A DNA stretch of 16,296 nucleotides. It comes from Spirochaetaceae bacterium (lineage in GTDB: Bacteria; Spirochaetota; Spirochaetia; DSM-27196; SKKC01). The DNA lies in assembly GCA_003554375.1 (NCBI GenBank), contig PWGF01000255.1:1-16296 (forward strand). The letters run 5' to 3'. The notes under the pieces were generated by a model that saw only the letters and a list, made by a program, of their open reading frames with translations, ran no database searches and had not been told where the DNA came from. A program made the translations under genes and the position numbers. Position 1 is the stretch's first letter; every line of letters begins with the position of its first letter. Positions 6,999 to 13,884 of this stretch are shown piece after piece.

Positions 6999-8276
6999 CT
7001 ATGCGCTGCCGGCAAGCCTGGATTGAACCAGCGGCGCAACAGGCCGGGTTGGATCCCGAAGCCCCTCGAGATCGTCCGCCAGGTCCAACTTCCGCTTGAT
7101 TGCGAGCTGGAGCGGAGCGTAGTCGGCCGAATGTGCGTTTACCCCTACATAACCGACTATCCGCCCGCCATCGACGCCAATATACATGCCGGTTCCGGTC
7201 TCCGGATCGCCACGCTCTACCACGTTCGGATATGCTGCAAACGTCCCTGCCGCTTCGAGATGCAACTGGAAAATGTCCGACCACACGTAGGGAACGAAAT
7301 CGTAGTGTTGCCGGTCTCCCGCCATATTACGCCCCGCGAGCGCCCCGGTGTATTCCGCTTGGCCGTAGTGCTCGACCCGCCGGAACATCTCCGTCAGCGG
7401 ATCATACACCTCCGCGACATCTCCCGCCGAGAAGAGGTCACCCTGCGACGAGCACAAGGTGCTGTCGACCTGGATCCCATCCCCGAGCTCCAGCCCGCTC
7501 TGCTGAGCAACCTCTACGCGGGGCTCGATACCGACACACACGCATACCAGATCGGCCGGCATGCTTTGCCCTTCCGTGGTTTCCACGGCCGCAACGTGAC
7601 CGCGCCCGGCAAATGCGGCCATAGTCGCCCCTAAGAGCAAGCGGACACCATGAGAACGGATATGCTGATCGACCAACGTGCCAACCTCAGCCGGCCCAAA
7701 GCGCGGCCATACCCGAGGCATGCGCTCTACGACCGTAACGTCGGCCCCGAGAGCCGAGAGAGACGCAGCCAGCTCCAATCCGATGAATCCTGCGCCGATA
7801 ATGACTATCCGTTTCCCGCGACGCCGAGCAAAACGTTTGATCTTCAGGGCATCGTCCATGGTGCGCAACGGTACGATACCCGGAAGCTCCACGCCCGGAA
7901 GCTCTCCCACGCCCCGGGGTATACCTCCCGTCGCCAGAAGACCCTTCTTGAAACCGATCACTCCGCCGGAAGCCAGGAGCGCTCGGTGAGGATAGCGTGC
8001 AGCGGGATTCGTCTGCAGCTCAAGGCGGAGAACACGCTCGCCTCGCCGCAGCCGGATCTGCTTTTTCCGGTAGAAGGAGCGACTGTGACACCGTATCCGG
8101 CGCCGGCTTGTCCCGCCGCGCAGAAATTCCTTAGAGAGAGGCGGACGATCGTACGGGAGCTCGCGCTCCTCACCGACCAGCACGATCGTTCCCGTAGCAT
8201 CACGCTCGCGAGTCTGCGCCGCCGCCCGCGCCGCCGCGATCCCGCCGCCGACGATCAAGTAATCTACCGAATCCAT
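6999..8276 (-). CDS. FAD-dependent NAD(P)H oxidoreductase, ferredoxin/rubredoxin reductase type
   Basis: 425 residues from the ATG at 8276; an in-frame TTG at 8315 would add 13 residues, and neither start has a strong ribosome site. The ATG places the FAD-binding motif YLIVGGGIAAARAA at residues 6-19, as usual for the family. PYDRPPLSKEFL (41-52) is typical of ferredoxin, putidaredoxin and rubredoxin reductases and the AIFM3-like group. A second Rossmann motif, IVIIGAGFIGLELAASL (157-173), binds NAD(P)H. VCVCVGIEPR and LFSAGDVAE are the conserved late motifs, followed by a C-terminal reductase domain of about 85 residues. Such enzymes pass electrons from NAD(P)H to a small iron-sulfur carrier. 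No ferredoxin, rubredoxin or oxygenase gene is adjacent, so the partner is unknown. It is divergent from the binding-protein gene, with only 70 bp between the starts. Confidence 0.9.
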   Translation of the reverse strand: MDSVDYLIVGGGIAAARAAAQTRERDATGTIVLVGEERELPYDRPPLSKEFLRGGTSRRRIRCHSRSFYRKKQIRLRRGERVLRLELQTNPAARYPHRALLASGGVIGFKKGLLATGGIPRGVGELPGVELPGIVPLRTMDDALKIKRFARRRGKRIVIIGAGFIGLELAASLSALGADVTVVERMPRVWPRFGPAEVGTLVDQHIRSHGVRLLLGATMAAFAGRGHVAAVETTEGQSMPADLVCVCVGIEPRVEVAQQSGLELGDGIQVDSTLCSSQGDLFSAGDVAEVYDPLTEMFRRVEHYGQAEYTGALAGRNMAGDRQHYDFVPYVWSDIFQLHLEAAGTFAAYPNVVERGDPETGTGMYIGVDGGRIVGYVGVNAHSADYAPLQLAIKRKLDLADDLEGLRDPTRPVAPLVQSRLAGSA

Positions 8277-8346
8277 CGTGCTAGCGAGAGTACGACCGCC
8301 CACGCATGCCGTCAAGCTTCACCGGATCGAATATTCATGGTACCGT

Positions 8347-9531
8347 ATGCGCATGTCCCGTATCAGCGGATCACACCTTCTTGCTGTCCTTGGGTTGCTC
8401 GTGCTCGTCGGAGGCGGTATCGTGTCTGTGCGGTGCACTCCCTCACCGATCACGGTCGGTTTCGCCGGCCCCTTGACCGGCCCCTACTCCGATCTCGGAG
8501 TCCAAGGGCGCAATGGAGCGCAGCTCGCAGTCGAGAGAGTGGACGCCGAAGGCGGAATCGCCGGAAGAGAACTGGAGCTTATGGCAGTCGACGACGAGGG
8601 CACCGAGGACGGGGCACGGCGAGTTGCCGATGAGCTCGTGAACGCCGATGTGACCGCAGTGATCGGGCACATGACAAGCGACCAGACTGTCGCTGCTCTG
8701 CCGATAATGAACGAGGCCGAAACCGTCCTTATTTCGCCTACTACGTCCACGCCGTTGCTTGACGGTAGAGAGAACATGCTGTTTCGTCCCCATGCCAGTA
8801 CCGATCGGGCCGCCATGGTGCTTGGTCGCTACGCCGCGCAGGACGGCAGCTGCGAGAGCCTTGCGATCGTCCGCGATACGGACAACGAAGCCTATTCAGA
8901 CCCGTTCCACCGTTTCTTCAAGCAGGAGTACACCGCGTTCGGCGGAGACGTAGTGCTCGATCTGTCCGTCGCCTCGAGGCAGTCGCCCGACTGGCGGTCG
9001 GTCGTCGGCAGAATCGCTGACGCGAACCCGCAGGGGGTGTTTCTCATCCTATCGGCCCGGGATTCGGCTCAGTTCATCCAGGCCTTGCGAGCATCCGAGT
9101 ATCAACCGGCGGTCTTCAGCTCGGAGTGGGCGATGACCGGCGACTTCGTCCGGGCCGGGGGGCGCGCCGTGGACGGTACTACCCTCGTCACGACGGCGTT
9201 TCTCAACAACCCGACGTCCCGATACCAGGAGTTCCGCCGGCGGTACCGAGAGCGGTTTGGCACGGAAGCGTCCTTTGCAGCCGAGCGTAGTTACAATTCC
9301 GTAACAGTTCTTGCCGAGGCACTCCGGCATACAGGCGGCAATGCCGACGGGCTCCCCAAGGCGCTTGTAGCAGTTGAAGATCTACCCGGCCTTCTGGGAC
9401 CAATTACGCTGGACGAGTACGGGGACGCCGTCAGCTCCGTACACGTCATCCGTGTGGAAGACGGTGAGTTCGTCGAGCTCGAGGAAATCCCTGTAGAGGA
9501 GCTACCGAACCCAAATGGCCTCCAGCAGTAG
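8347..9531 (+). CDS. periplasmic amino-acid-type binding protein (Peripla_BP_6 family)
   Basis: 394 residues from the ATG at 8347; a second ATG lies two codons later, and an upstream frame from 8278 would bury the signal sequence. Residues 10-29 are a hydrophobic export signal ending VSVRC at C30. The -1 Arg makes a lipoprotein box doubtful, so either a lipoprotein or a soluble/anchored protein is possible. The mature part begins ITVGFAGPLTGPYSDLG and continues with GAQLAVERVDAEGGIAGREL, ELMAVDDEG, AVIGHMTSDQTVAALPIMNE and LISPTTSTPLL. These are hallmarks of LivJ/LivK-like class I binding proteins for branched-chain amino acids, amides or related ligands. No ABC permease or ATPase gene is present. 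Its 3' end overlaps the sensor-kinase gene by 17 nt, pointing to a ligand-receptor role in signalling. The exact ligand cannot be read from sequence. Confidence 0.88.
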   Translation: MRMSRISGSHLLAVLGLLVLVGGGIVSVRCTPSPITVGFAGPLTGPYSDLGVQGRNGAQLAVERVDAEGGIAGRELELMAVDDEGTEDGARRVADELVNADVTAVIGHMTSDQTVAALPIMNEAETVLISPTTSTPLLDGRENMLFRPHASTDRAAMVLGRYAAQDGSCESLAIVRDTDNEAYSDPFHRFFKQEYTAFGGDVVLDLSVASRQSPDWRSVVGRIADANPQGVFLILSARDSAQFIQALRASEYQPAVFSSEWAMTGDFVRAGGRAVDGTTLVTTAFLNNPTSRYQEFRRRYRERFGTEASFAAERSYNSVTVLAEALRHTGGNADGLPKALVAVEDLPGLLGPITLDEYGDAVSSVHVIRVEDGEFVELEEIPVEELPNPNGLQQ

Positions 9532-11329
9532 CCTCTCCAACCGGGAGCTCGGCCAATCCACCTCACCCGCCTCGATTCGAACCGTCCTTCAGCGTTACCT
9601 CAGGACACGCCTACTTTTTCCGGCCATGATCCTCGTTGTTATCGTGGTTACCCTGAATGCGGCGCAGCGATATGGCGGAGTCATCCGGGAAAAGGAAGCG
9701 GATACTCGGGCCTTCGCCACTTCTGTCGACCACTACCTTCGGGAAGCTCAAGCCGCTACGGCATTCTTGGCCGACGTAGCCCACCGGGGATCCTTCTCCG
9801 AGACGGCCACCAGTTATCTACGGCGGTCCGAGGTCTTCGAACGCACCCTTCATTTGGATAGCAAGGGACGGGTATCCCACGCCGTCCCGACAACCGGTGA
9901 GATACTCGATTACTCACGATTGATCCAGTTCACACGAGCTGGCCCGCGGGACAGTGCCCAGCAACCTCCCGAGGATTGGACCGACCCGCCGGTATCCGAT
10001 CGTTCCGCTTCTCGGAAAGATATGCAGATCACCGCTCCCTACCGTGCCCCGGAGGCGCGCCATCTCACGGTAGGACTCGTCGCGCCGATTCGGGACGGCA
10101 GCTTTTTGGTCAATGAGTTGAGCTTGCGCGCCCTGCAAGGCTTTCTGACGGATTTCGTGACTGATGACGGCAACACTCTCACCGTTATCGTGGACGAATA
10201 CGGCAACCTGTTAGGGCATCCGGACTGGGAACGGGTGAAACGGCAAGAGAACCTCGGTCATATAGAGCCGGTGCGCAACGCACTGAACGGCGCGGAGGGC
10301 TTCCTCGGGATAGCAGCCGATGACGGAAGGACGTATCTCTGGAGCAGCGAACATACGGAGTTTGCGCGGTGGAGTGTATTGAGCGCTCACCCGGTGCGAT
10401 CCGAGCTCCTCCCGATCGGCGTCGTGCTTGCCGTGTTACTGGGAGCAATCCTCGCCGGTTTCACCACTGCAGGGTGGCTCCTGAGCCGAACGCTCGATGC
10501 CAACGTTGCTTATCCTTTGGCCCGTCTCACGGAAGGCCTTGCCGAGATCGAGCATGGGAAGCAGTTCCGTCCTAAGTACGCCCCTCGGTTCCGCGAGCTG
10601 GAGGAGCTCTACCGCCAATTCGAAAGCATGACCGCAGCAATATTCGAGCGCGAGCAGATGCTGCAGGACTCTTTGAATGAGAAGCAGGCCCTTCTCCGGG
10701 AGATCCACCATCGGGTGAAGAACAACTACGCCTCCATCATATCCCTAATCAGAATTCATCAATATAACGAGCAAGCAATGCAGCTCGAGCCCCATACCGT
10801 ACTCCGAGATCTAGCCAATCGGATACACGCAATGGCCCTGGTGCACCAGATGCTCTACCGCTCCCCCAGACTCGATCGTGTCCAATTTGACGAGTACCTA
10901 CGGGAACTCATGTCGTATACCACACAGTCAATCGACTGTCGCGGCATTCAGTTGCACTTCTCCGCCGAAGGCGTGACGTTGAGCATGGACCAGGCCGTCC
11001 CCTGCGGTCTGATCGCAAACGAGCTCGTCACGAATGCGTGCAAACACGCGTTCCCCGGTCGGGATCCGGGCGCCCCAGCCGGGTGTGCCGGATCGATCGC
11101 CGTCACAATGAAGCGTGAAGGCCACTCGTTTATGCTGAGCGTAGCAGACGATGGGATCGGCATGCCCGAGTTAGAGCCGGGAGCGTCGCTTGAAGATGCC
11201 GAGAACTCCTCGGTCGGATTTCCGCTGGTCCGAATGCTCGCGGAGTCACAGCTCGGCGGGGAACTGACCGTCGAGAACCAGGGCGGCACCCGAGTCGTGT
11301 TGCGTTTTCCGGCAGACCTGGACACATAA
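9515..11329 (+). CDS. sensor histidine kinase, HisKA_2 type, with periplasmic sensor and HAMP
   Basis: 604 residues; the ATG at 9515 lies inside the binding-protein gene, after GAGGAG about 15 nt upstream. Domain order: membrane helix about 32-50; periplasmic region about 51-295 with Cache-like strands (TLTVIVDEYGNLLGH, YLWSSEH, WSVLSAHP); second helix about 298-323; HAMP about 325-380; HisKA_2 box LLREIHHRVKNN (393-404), with H399 the likely phosphate acceptor; then HATPase. The ATPase has NELVTNACKHAF (N-box, 502-513), VADDGIGMP (G1, 543-551) and SSVGFPLVRML (565-575). All key residues are present, so it should be active. Translational overlap suggests coupled expression with the binding protein, which could present ligand to the periplasmic domain. 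No response regulator is nearby. The kinase assignment is firm; the Cache label is less so. Confidence 0.92.
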   Translation: MASSSSLSNRELGQSTSPASIRTVLQRYLRTRLLFPAMILVVIVVTLNAAQRYGGVIREKEADTRAFATSVDHYLREAQAATAFLADVAHRGSFSETATSYLRRSEVFERTLHLDSKGRVSHAVPTTGEILDYSRLIQFTRAGPRDSAQQPPEDWTDPPVSDRSASRKDMQITAPYRAPEARHLTVGLVAPIRDGSFLVNELSLRALQGFLTDFVTDDGNTLTVIVDEYGNLLGHPDWERVKRQENLGHIEPVRNALNGAEGFLGIAADDGRTYLWSSEHTEFARWSVLSAHPVRSELLPIGVVLAVLLGAILAGFTTAGWLLSRTLDANVAYPLARLTEGLAEIEHGKQFRPKYAPRFRELEELYRQFESMTAAIFEREQMLQDSLNEKQALLREIHHRVKNNYASIISLIRIHQYNEQAMQLEPHTVLRDLANRIHAMALVHQMLYRSPRLDRVQFDEYLRELMSYTTQSIDCRGIQLHFSAEGVTLSMDQAVPCGLIANELVTNACKHAFPGRDPGAPAGCAGSIAVTMKREGHSFMLSVADDGIGMPELEPGASLEDAENSSVGFPLVRMLAESQLGGELTVENQGGTRVVLRFPADLDT

Positions 11330-11432
11330 GATGAAGGCGGCGGCGCACACAAATTCCGTTGCTCCTATGCAACTAGTTCATCTGCACCCGCCGGCTCCCC
11401 CGGATGCAACCGCTTTGCCGGCTTCGGATCAC

Positions 11433-12578
11433 CTAGTCCGCGCCTTCGTTGTTATCCTGCAAGGCCTCTTCGACGAGCTGGTTAACTTCCGCAGAGAGCT
11501 CACGATCGTGGGAAACCGCGACCGCCACCTCGTGGAACCGTTCTTCTCCCAGATTGCTCCCCTCGACCACTTGGTCAAACGCCGCGTGGGCCTCAACCTC
11601 CAGCTCGGCAACCTCCTCCAGCACCTCCTGATGCTCCTCGTCAAACGTCGGTGACTCCCCAACCTGGTCGATGTCGCCTCCCGCTGCATCCAGCGCCTGG
11701 TTAATCTCGTGTATTTCGCGATCCGTCAGCTCCGCTTCGTCGTAGGTTTCCTGGATCTCCTTTTGGACGCTTTCCTGCACACGGAGAACCTCGACCTGGA
11801 TCCGGGCAAACTCCTCGAGCTCGTCGTCGTCGATGTCTCCGCCGTCGTCCGGTTGATCGGGCTGCTCGGGTTCTTCCGGCTGGTCCTCGCGCTGATCCGT
11901 CTCAGTTGGGTTCCGCCCTACCTCGTTGTTCGCCGTCTCGTTTCCGCCCAGCTCTTCTTCGCCATGTGAGTCCGCTATCTGGGCAGCTTCGTCGGTTCCA
12001 CCCTCGCTGGGCGATCCGGCGTGAGTTAGACTCTCGTGTCCTCCCACCTGCCCCTGTGGGGGTTGGGATGTCTGCCCAGGCTGAGTGGTTTCGGATGGCT
12101 GAGTGGTATCCTCCGGCTGCGTCGTCGCTCCAGGCTCCGTGGGGCCGCTCCGCATCTGGTCGTGCTCACCCGGCTGGGATCCCGGGCCCGGTGCCCATGT
12201 CCCGGGAGAGACTCCACCTCCCATCCGGAAGAGTATCTCCTCTATATCGATCGGATTCTCGGGATCGACAACCAGAAAAGGATCCCCCGGCTGTCCAACC
12301 GGCGGTTGCGTAGCGTCGGGCGGTACCGGCTGTTGAGGATCGGTGGGTGCCCCCGGATCCGCAGGATCGGCAGGCGCGCCGGGATCTTCCGGCGCCGGCG
12401 GATCTTGCGGATCGGCCGGGGGAGCCTCCGGATCAGCCGGAAGCTCCCGGTCGGTTTCCGGGGGATCCTCCTGTACCGGATCGAAGAAGTCACCGGTATC
12501 CTCCTGTGCGCCGAGCAGAGGCGCGGCAAACAGGATGAGACCGGTGCACACGATCATTCTCAGATGGTGATACGTCAT
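11433..12578 (-). CDS. exported acidic proline-rich protein with DUF4168-like C-terminus
   Basis: 381 residues from the ATG at 12578, preceded by GGGAGG about 11 nt upstream. Residues 1-24 form a signal peptide (MTYHHLRMIVCTGLILFAAP, cleavage near LLGA-QE). Residues 28-100 are a Pro/Asp/Glu-rich string of DP-containing units (PADPEAPP, PADPQDPP, APEDPGAP, ADPADPGAP, TDPQQP). Residues 145-175 hold short TTQP-type repeats; 195-255 are very acidic. The C-terminal third (256-372) is helical and ends with ERFHEVAVAVSHDRELSAEV, resembling the DUF4168 pattern (RFNEIAxxxxxDxEL). A periplasmic or surface role is likely; no catalytic motif is seen. It converges with the kinase gene and lies downstream of PilZ on the same strand, across a 218-bp spacer with its own likely promoter. 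DUF4168 membership is a pattern match by eye. Confidence 0.7.
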   Translation of the reverse strand: MTYHHLRMIVCTGLILFAAPLLGAQEDTGDFFDPVQEDPPETDRELPADPEAPPADPQDPPAPEDPGAPADPADPGAPTDPQQPVPPDATQPPVGQPGDPFLVVDPENPIDIEEILFRMGGGVSPGTWAPGPGSQPGEHDQMRSGPTEPGATTQPEDTTQPSETTQPGQTSQPPQGQVGGHESLTHAGSPSEGGTDEAAQIADSHGEEELGGNETANNEVGRNPTETDQREDQPEEPEQPDQPDDGGDIDDDELEEFARIQVEVLRVQESVQKEIQETYDEAELTDREIHEINQALDAAGGDIDQVGESPTFDEEHQEVLEEVAELEVEAHAAFDQVVEGSNLGEERFHEVAVAVSHDRELSAEVNQLVEEALQDNNEGAD

Positions 12579-12640
12579 AGTTCGCTCGCCTCCCTATTCC
12601 CGGGCTTTCACTAAGTATAATCGGAAGGAGGAGCCAAGAC

Positions 12641-12670
12641 GTGATATTCCTTGTATAAAGATTCTGTCAA
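12641..12670 (-). promoter_or_regulatory. possible sigma70-type promoter of the DUF4168-like gene
   Basis: On the minus strand a perfect TTGACA (12670-12665) is followed after 18 bp by TATCAC (12646-12641), about 65 bp before the ATG. A second -10-like TATACT sits at 12618-12613. The region is noticeably richer in A and T than its surroundings. The rest of the 218-bp spacer (12579-12796) shows nothing else recognisable. Confidence 0.4.
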
Positions 12671-12796
12671 ATGCACACGTTGCGGCCGAATTGCTTCGGC
12701 GCGCGTGAGAGGAACCGCCGAAGCCAACACCGACGGGTGCCTCACACCTGAACGACAACGATCGCGCCACGCCCTCATAGCCGCCAAGGACGCCTA

Positions 12797-13579
12797 CTAG
12801 GCCTGAAGACTCCGCTCGAACCCCCACTGGATCGTGTCGCGAATGTAGGTGTGCAGCTTCTTGCGGGTGGCTTCGGAAGGCCTTGAGGCGTATAGAAGGA
12901 CGAAAAGCCTCGGCGAGTCGCCGCGAACGGCAGCCACTGTGACGTCGACACTGCAGCGCAGCGTTCCGAGCATGAGCTGGACGTCGGAAAGGCTCGATCG
13001 GAGCTCCAGGCTCCCTTCCAAAGTCGGAAGCGTGCACGCCAATCCCGCCGAGCTGATATCCCGGATCGCGCCACGGTGGTAGTCAGTACCACGCTTTACG
13101 TTTATTGTGGCGTTACCCCGCTCCTCGCAGCGAGCCCGGACAAACCGGCGTGCTCCCCGAGCTTTGTACTCCGCCAACGTCCGGCCTATTCTGTTCGCTA
13201 CCTCCCGCCGGTTTTCCCGGCTAGGGAATCCGGAAAGGATCCCGCACTCGATCGTTATCGCCTCATAGAACTGCTTGATGATCTGCCGATCCACTGACTC
13301 GGCAATGAGCCCGAGCCGAACGCCGTGCTCCCGGCGAAGCGATTCGAGCCCTAGAAGAACGCGAACCCACTCGCCTTTGTCAGGTCCGCGCTCGATATTC
13401 ACATAGATGAACGACCCCGGTTGTTCTTTGATCACCCGCGACAACAGTTGCGGGTCCTCGAAACAGCATGCTTCATATTCGTTCTCTACCAACCAGAGCG
13501 TCAGATCGTCACGAATCCACTCCGGCGGGAGTAGGAATACCACCTTCCGGTTCGAGGCCGCCTGTTGTTGATCGCTCAT
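12797..13579 (-). CDS. PilZ-domain c-di-GMP receptor with receiver-like N-terminus
   Basis: 260 residues from the ATG at 13579. The C-terminal PilZ domain (about 140-255) has both binding elements: RRFVR (144-148, the RxxxR motif) and DISSAG (174-179, the [D/N]xSxxG motif). It should therefore be able to bind cyclic di-GMP. Residues 11-135 (KVVFLLPPEW, SFIYVNIERG, VRLGLIAES, IECGILSGF) follow the beta-alpha order of a response-regulator receiver. The usual phospho-acceptor Asp is not evident: the third strand reads FIYVNIE. It is thus a pseudo-receiver. No membrane segment is seen, so it is cytoplasmic. I recall this architecture from spirochaetes. Such proteins relay c-di-GMP to motility, envelope or secretion functions; the target here is unknown. 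It is divergent from the efflux genes. Confidence 0.86.
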   Translation of the reverse strand: MSDQQQAASNRKVVFLLPPEWIRDDLTLWLVENEYEACCFEDPQLLSRVIKEQPGSFIYVNIERGPDKGEWVRVLLGLESLRREHGVRLGLIAESVDRQIIKQFYEAITIECGILSGFPSRENRREVANRIGRTLAEYKARGARRFVRARCEERGNATINVKRGTDYHRGAIRDISSAGLACTLPTLEGSLELRSSLSDVQLMLGTLRCSVDVTVAAVRGDSPRLFVLLYASRPSEATRKKLHTYIRDTIQWGFERSLQA

Positions 13580-13585
13580 CACAAA

Positions 13586-13590
13586 CTCCC
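13586..13590 (-). promoter_or_regulatory. ribosome binding site choosing ATG 13579 for the PilZ gene
   Basis: GGGAG on the minus strand is 6 nt before the ATG at 13579 but only 3 nt before the GTG at 13582. The spacing favours the ATG, making the protein one residue shorter than the longest frame. Confidence 0.65.
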
Positions 13591-13692
13591 TTTTTCCACA
13601 TTACGGAGGGTACAACAGCACACCCATCTTTCACCATGACCGTGACGCACAGTTCCGATCCCGTAGGGCGAGCACCCGAAGCGTCACCTCCT

Positions 13693-13704
13693 CCGCCTAG
13701 GCGG
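13693..13704. promoter_or_regulatory. 12-bp perfect palindrome, candidate operator
   Basis: CCGCCTAGGCGG reads the same on both strands. It lies 114 bp upstream of the PilZ start and 180 bp upstream of the fusion-protein start, in the divergent control region. No regulator gene is adjacent, so the binding protein is unknown. Confidence 0.35.
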
Positions 13705-13734
13705 TAGGGTATCACTGCCGGTGGCAGCTGAAAA

Positions 13735-13765
13735 CGACAAATGCTCGCCAACGCCCCATTTGTCG
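13735..13765. repeat. 9-bp perfect hairpin
   Basis: CGACAAATG (13735-13743) is the reverse complement of CATTTGTCG (13757-13765), with a 13-nt loop between them. There is no T-run after either arm. It lies in the possible leader of the efflux operon. Confidence 0.7.
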
Positions 13766-13870
13766 CGCCTCTCTCCCTACCTATAGGCGATCAGGCGCCA
13801 AGGAGTTATCTTTGCTCTGCGTCCGCACCATCTTGGACACGCACAGGAGCGGGCGATAACGAAGACTGAC

Positions 13871-13876
13871 GGAGGG
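13871..13876 (+). promoter_or_regulatory. ribosome binding site supporting the GTG start at 13885
   Basis: GGAGGG lies 8 nt before the GTG at 13885, an optimal spacing that supports a GTG start for the membrane-fusion protein. Confidence 0.75.
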
Positions 13877-13884
13877 ATACGCTG

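Larger units (their letters stand above)
13591..13870. other. hairpin-rich divergent spacer between PilZ and efflux genes
   Basis: No gene is seen. Structures present: GTGACGC (13642-13648) pairing with GCGTCAC (13681-13687) around a small CCC/GGG hairpin; the 12-bp perfect palindrome CCGCCTAGGCGG (13693-13704); CTGCC/GGCAG (13715-13727); a 9-bp perfect stem CGACAAATG/CATTTGTCG (13735-13743 with 13757-13765, 13-nt loop); and TGCGTCC/GGACACGCA with a 2-nt bulge (13818-13843). No known riboswitch consensus could be matched. The palindrome could be a regulator operator. Confidence 0.5.

Noticed and set aside
7650..8633. 327-residue plus-strand open frame
   Set aside because: It lies opposite the oxidoreductase gene and is Arg/Pro/Ser-rich without motifs, typical of an antisense shadow.
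9573..9584. tRNA T-loop-like CGATTCGAACCG
   Set aside because: It lies inside the kinase coding region, and no acceptor or anticodon stems can be formed around it.
12036..12614. 192-residue plus-strand open frame rich in Arg and Leu
   Set aside because: It is the antisense of the DP-rich repeat of the exported protein, which has a signal peptide and a ribosome site.
13640..13730. cyclic-di-GMP (GEMM) riboswitch upstream of PilZ or the efflux genes
   Set aside because: Some fragments look similar (GACGC, CCTCCG, GGTAG), but their order and the conserved core do not match on either strand.
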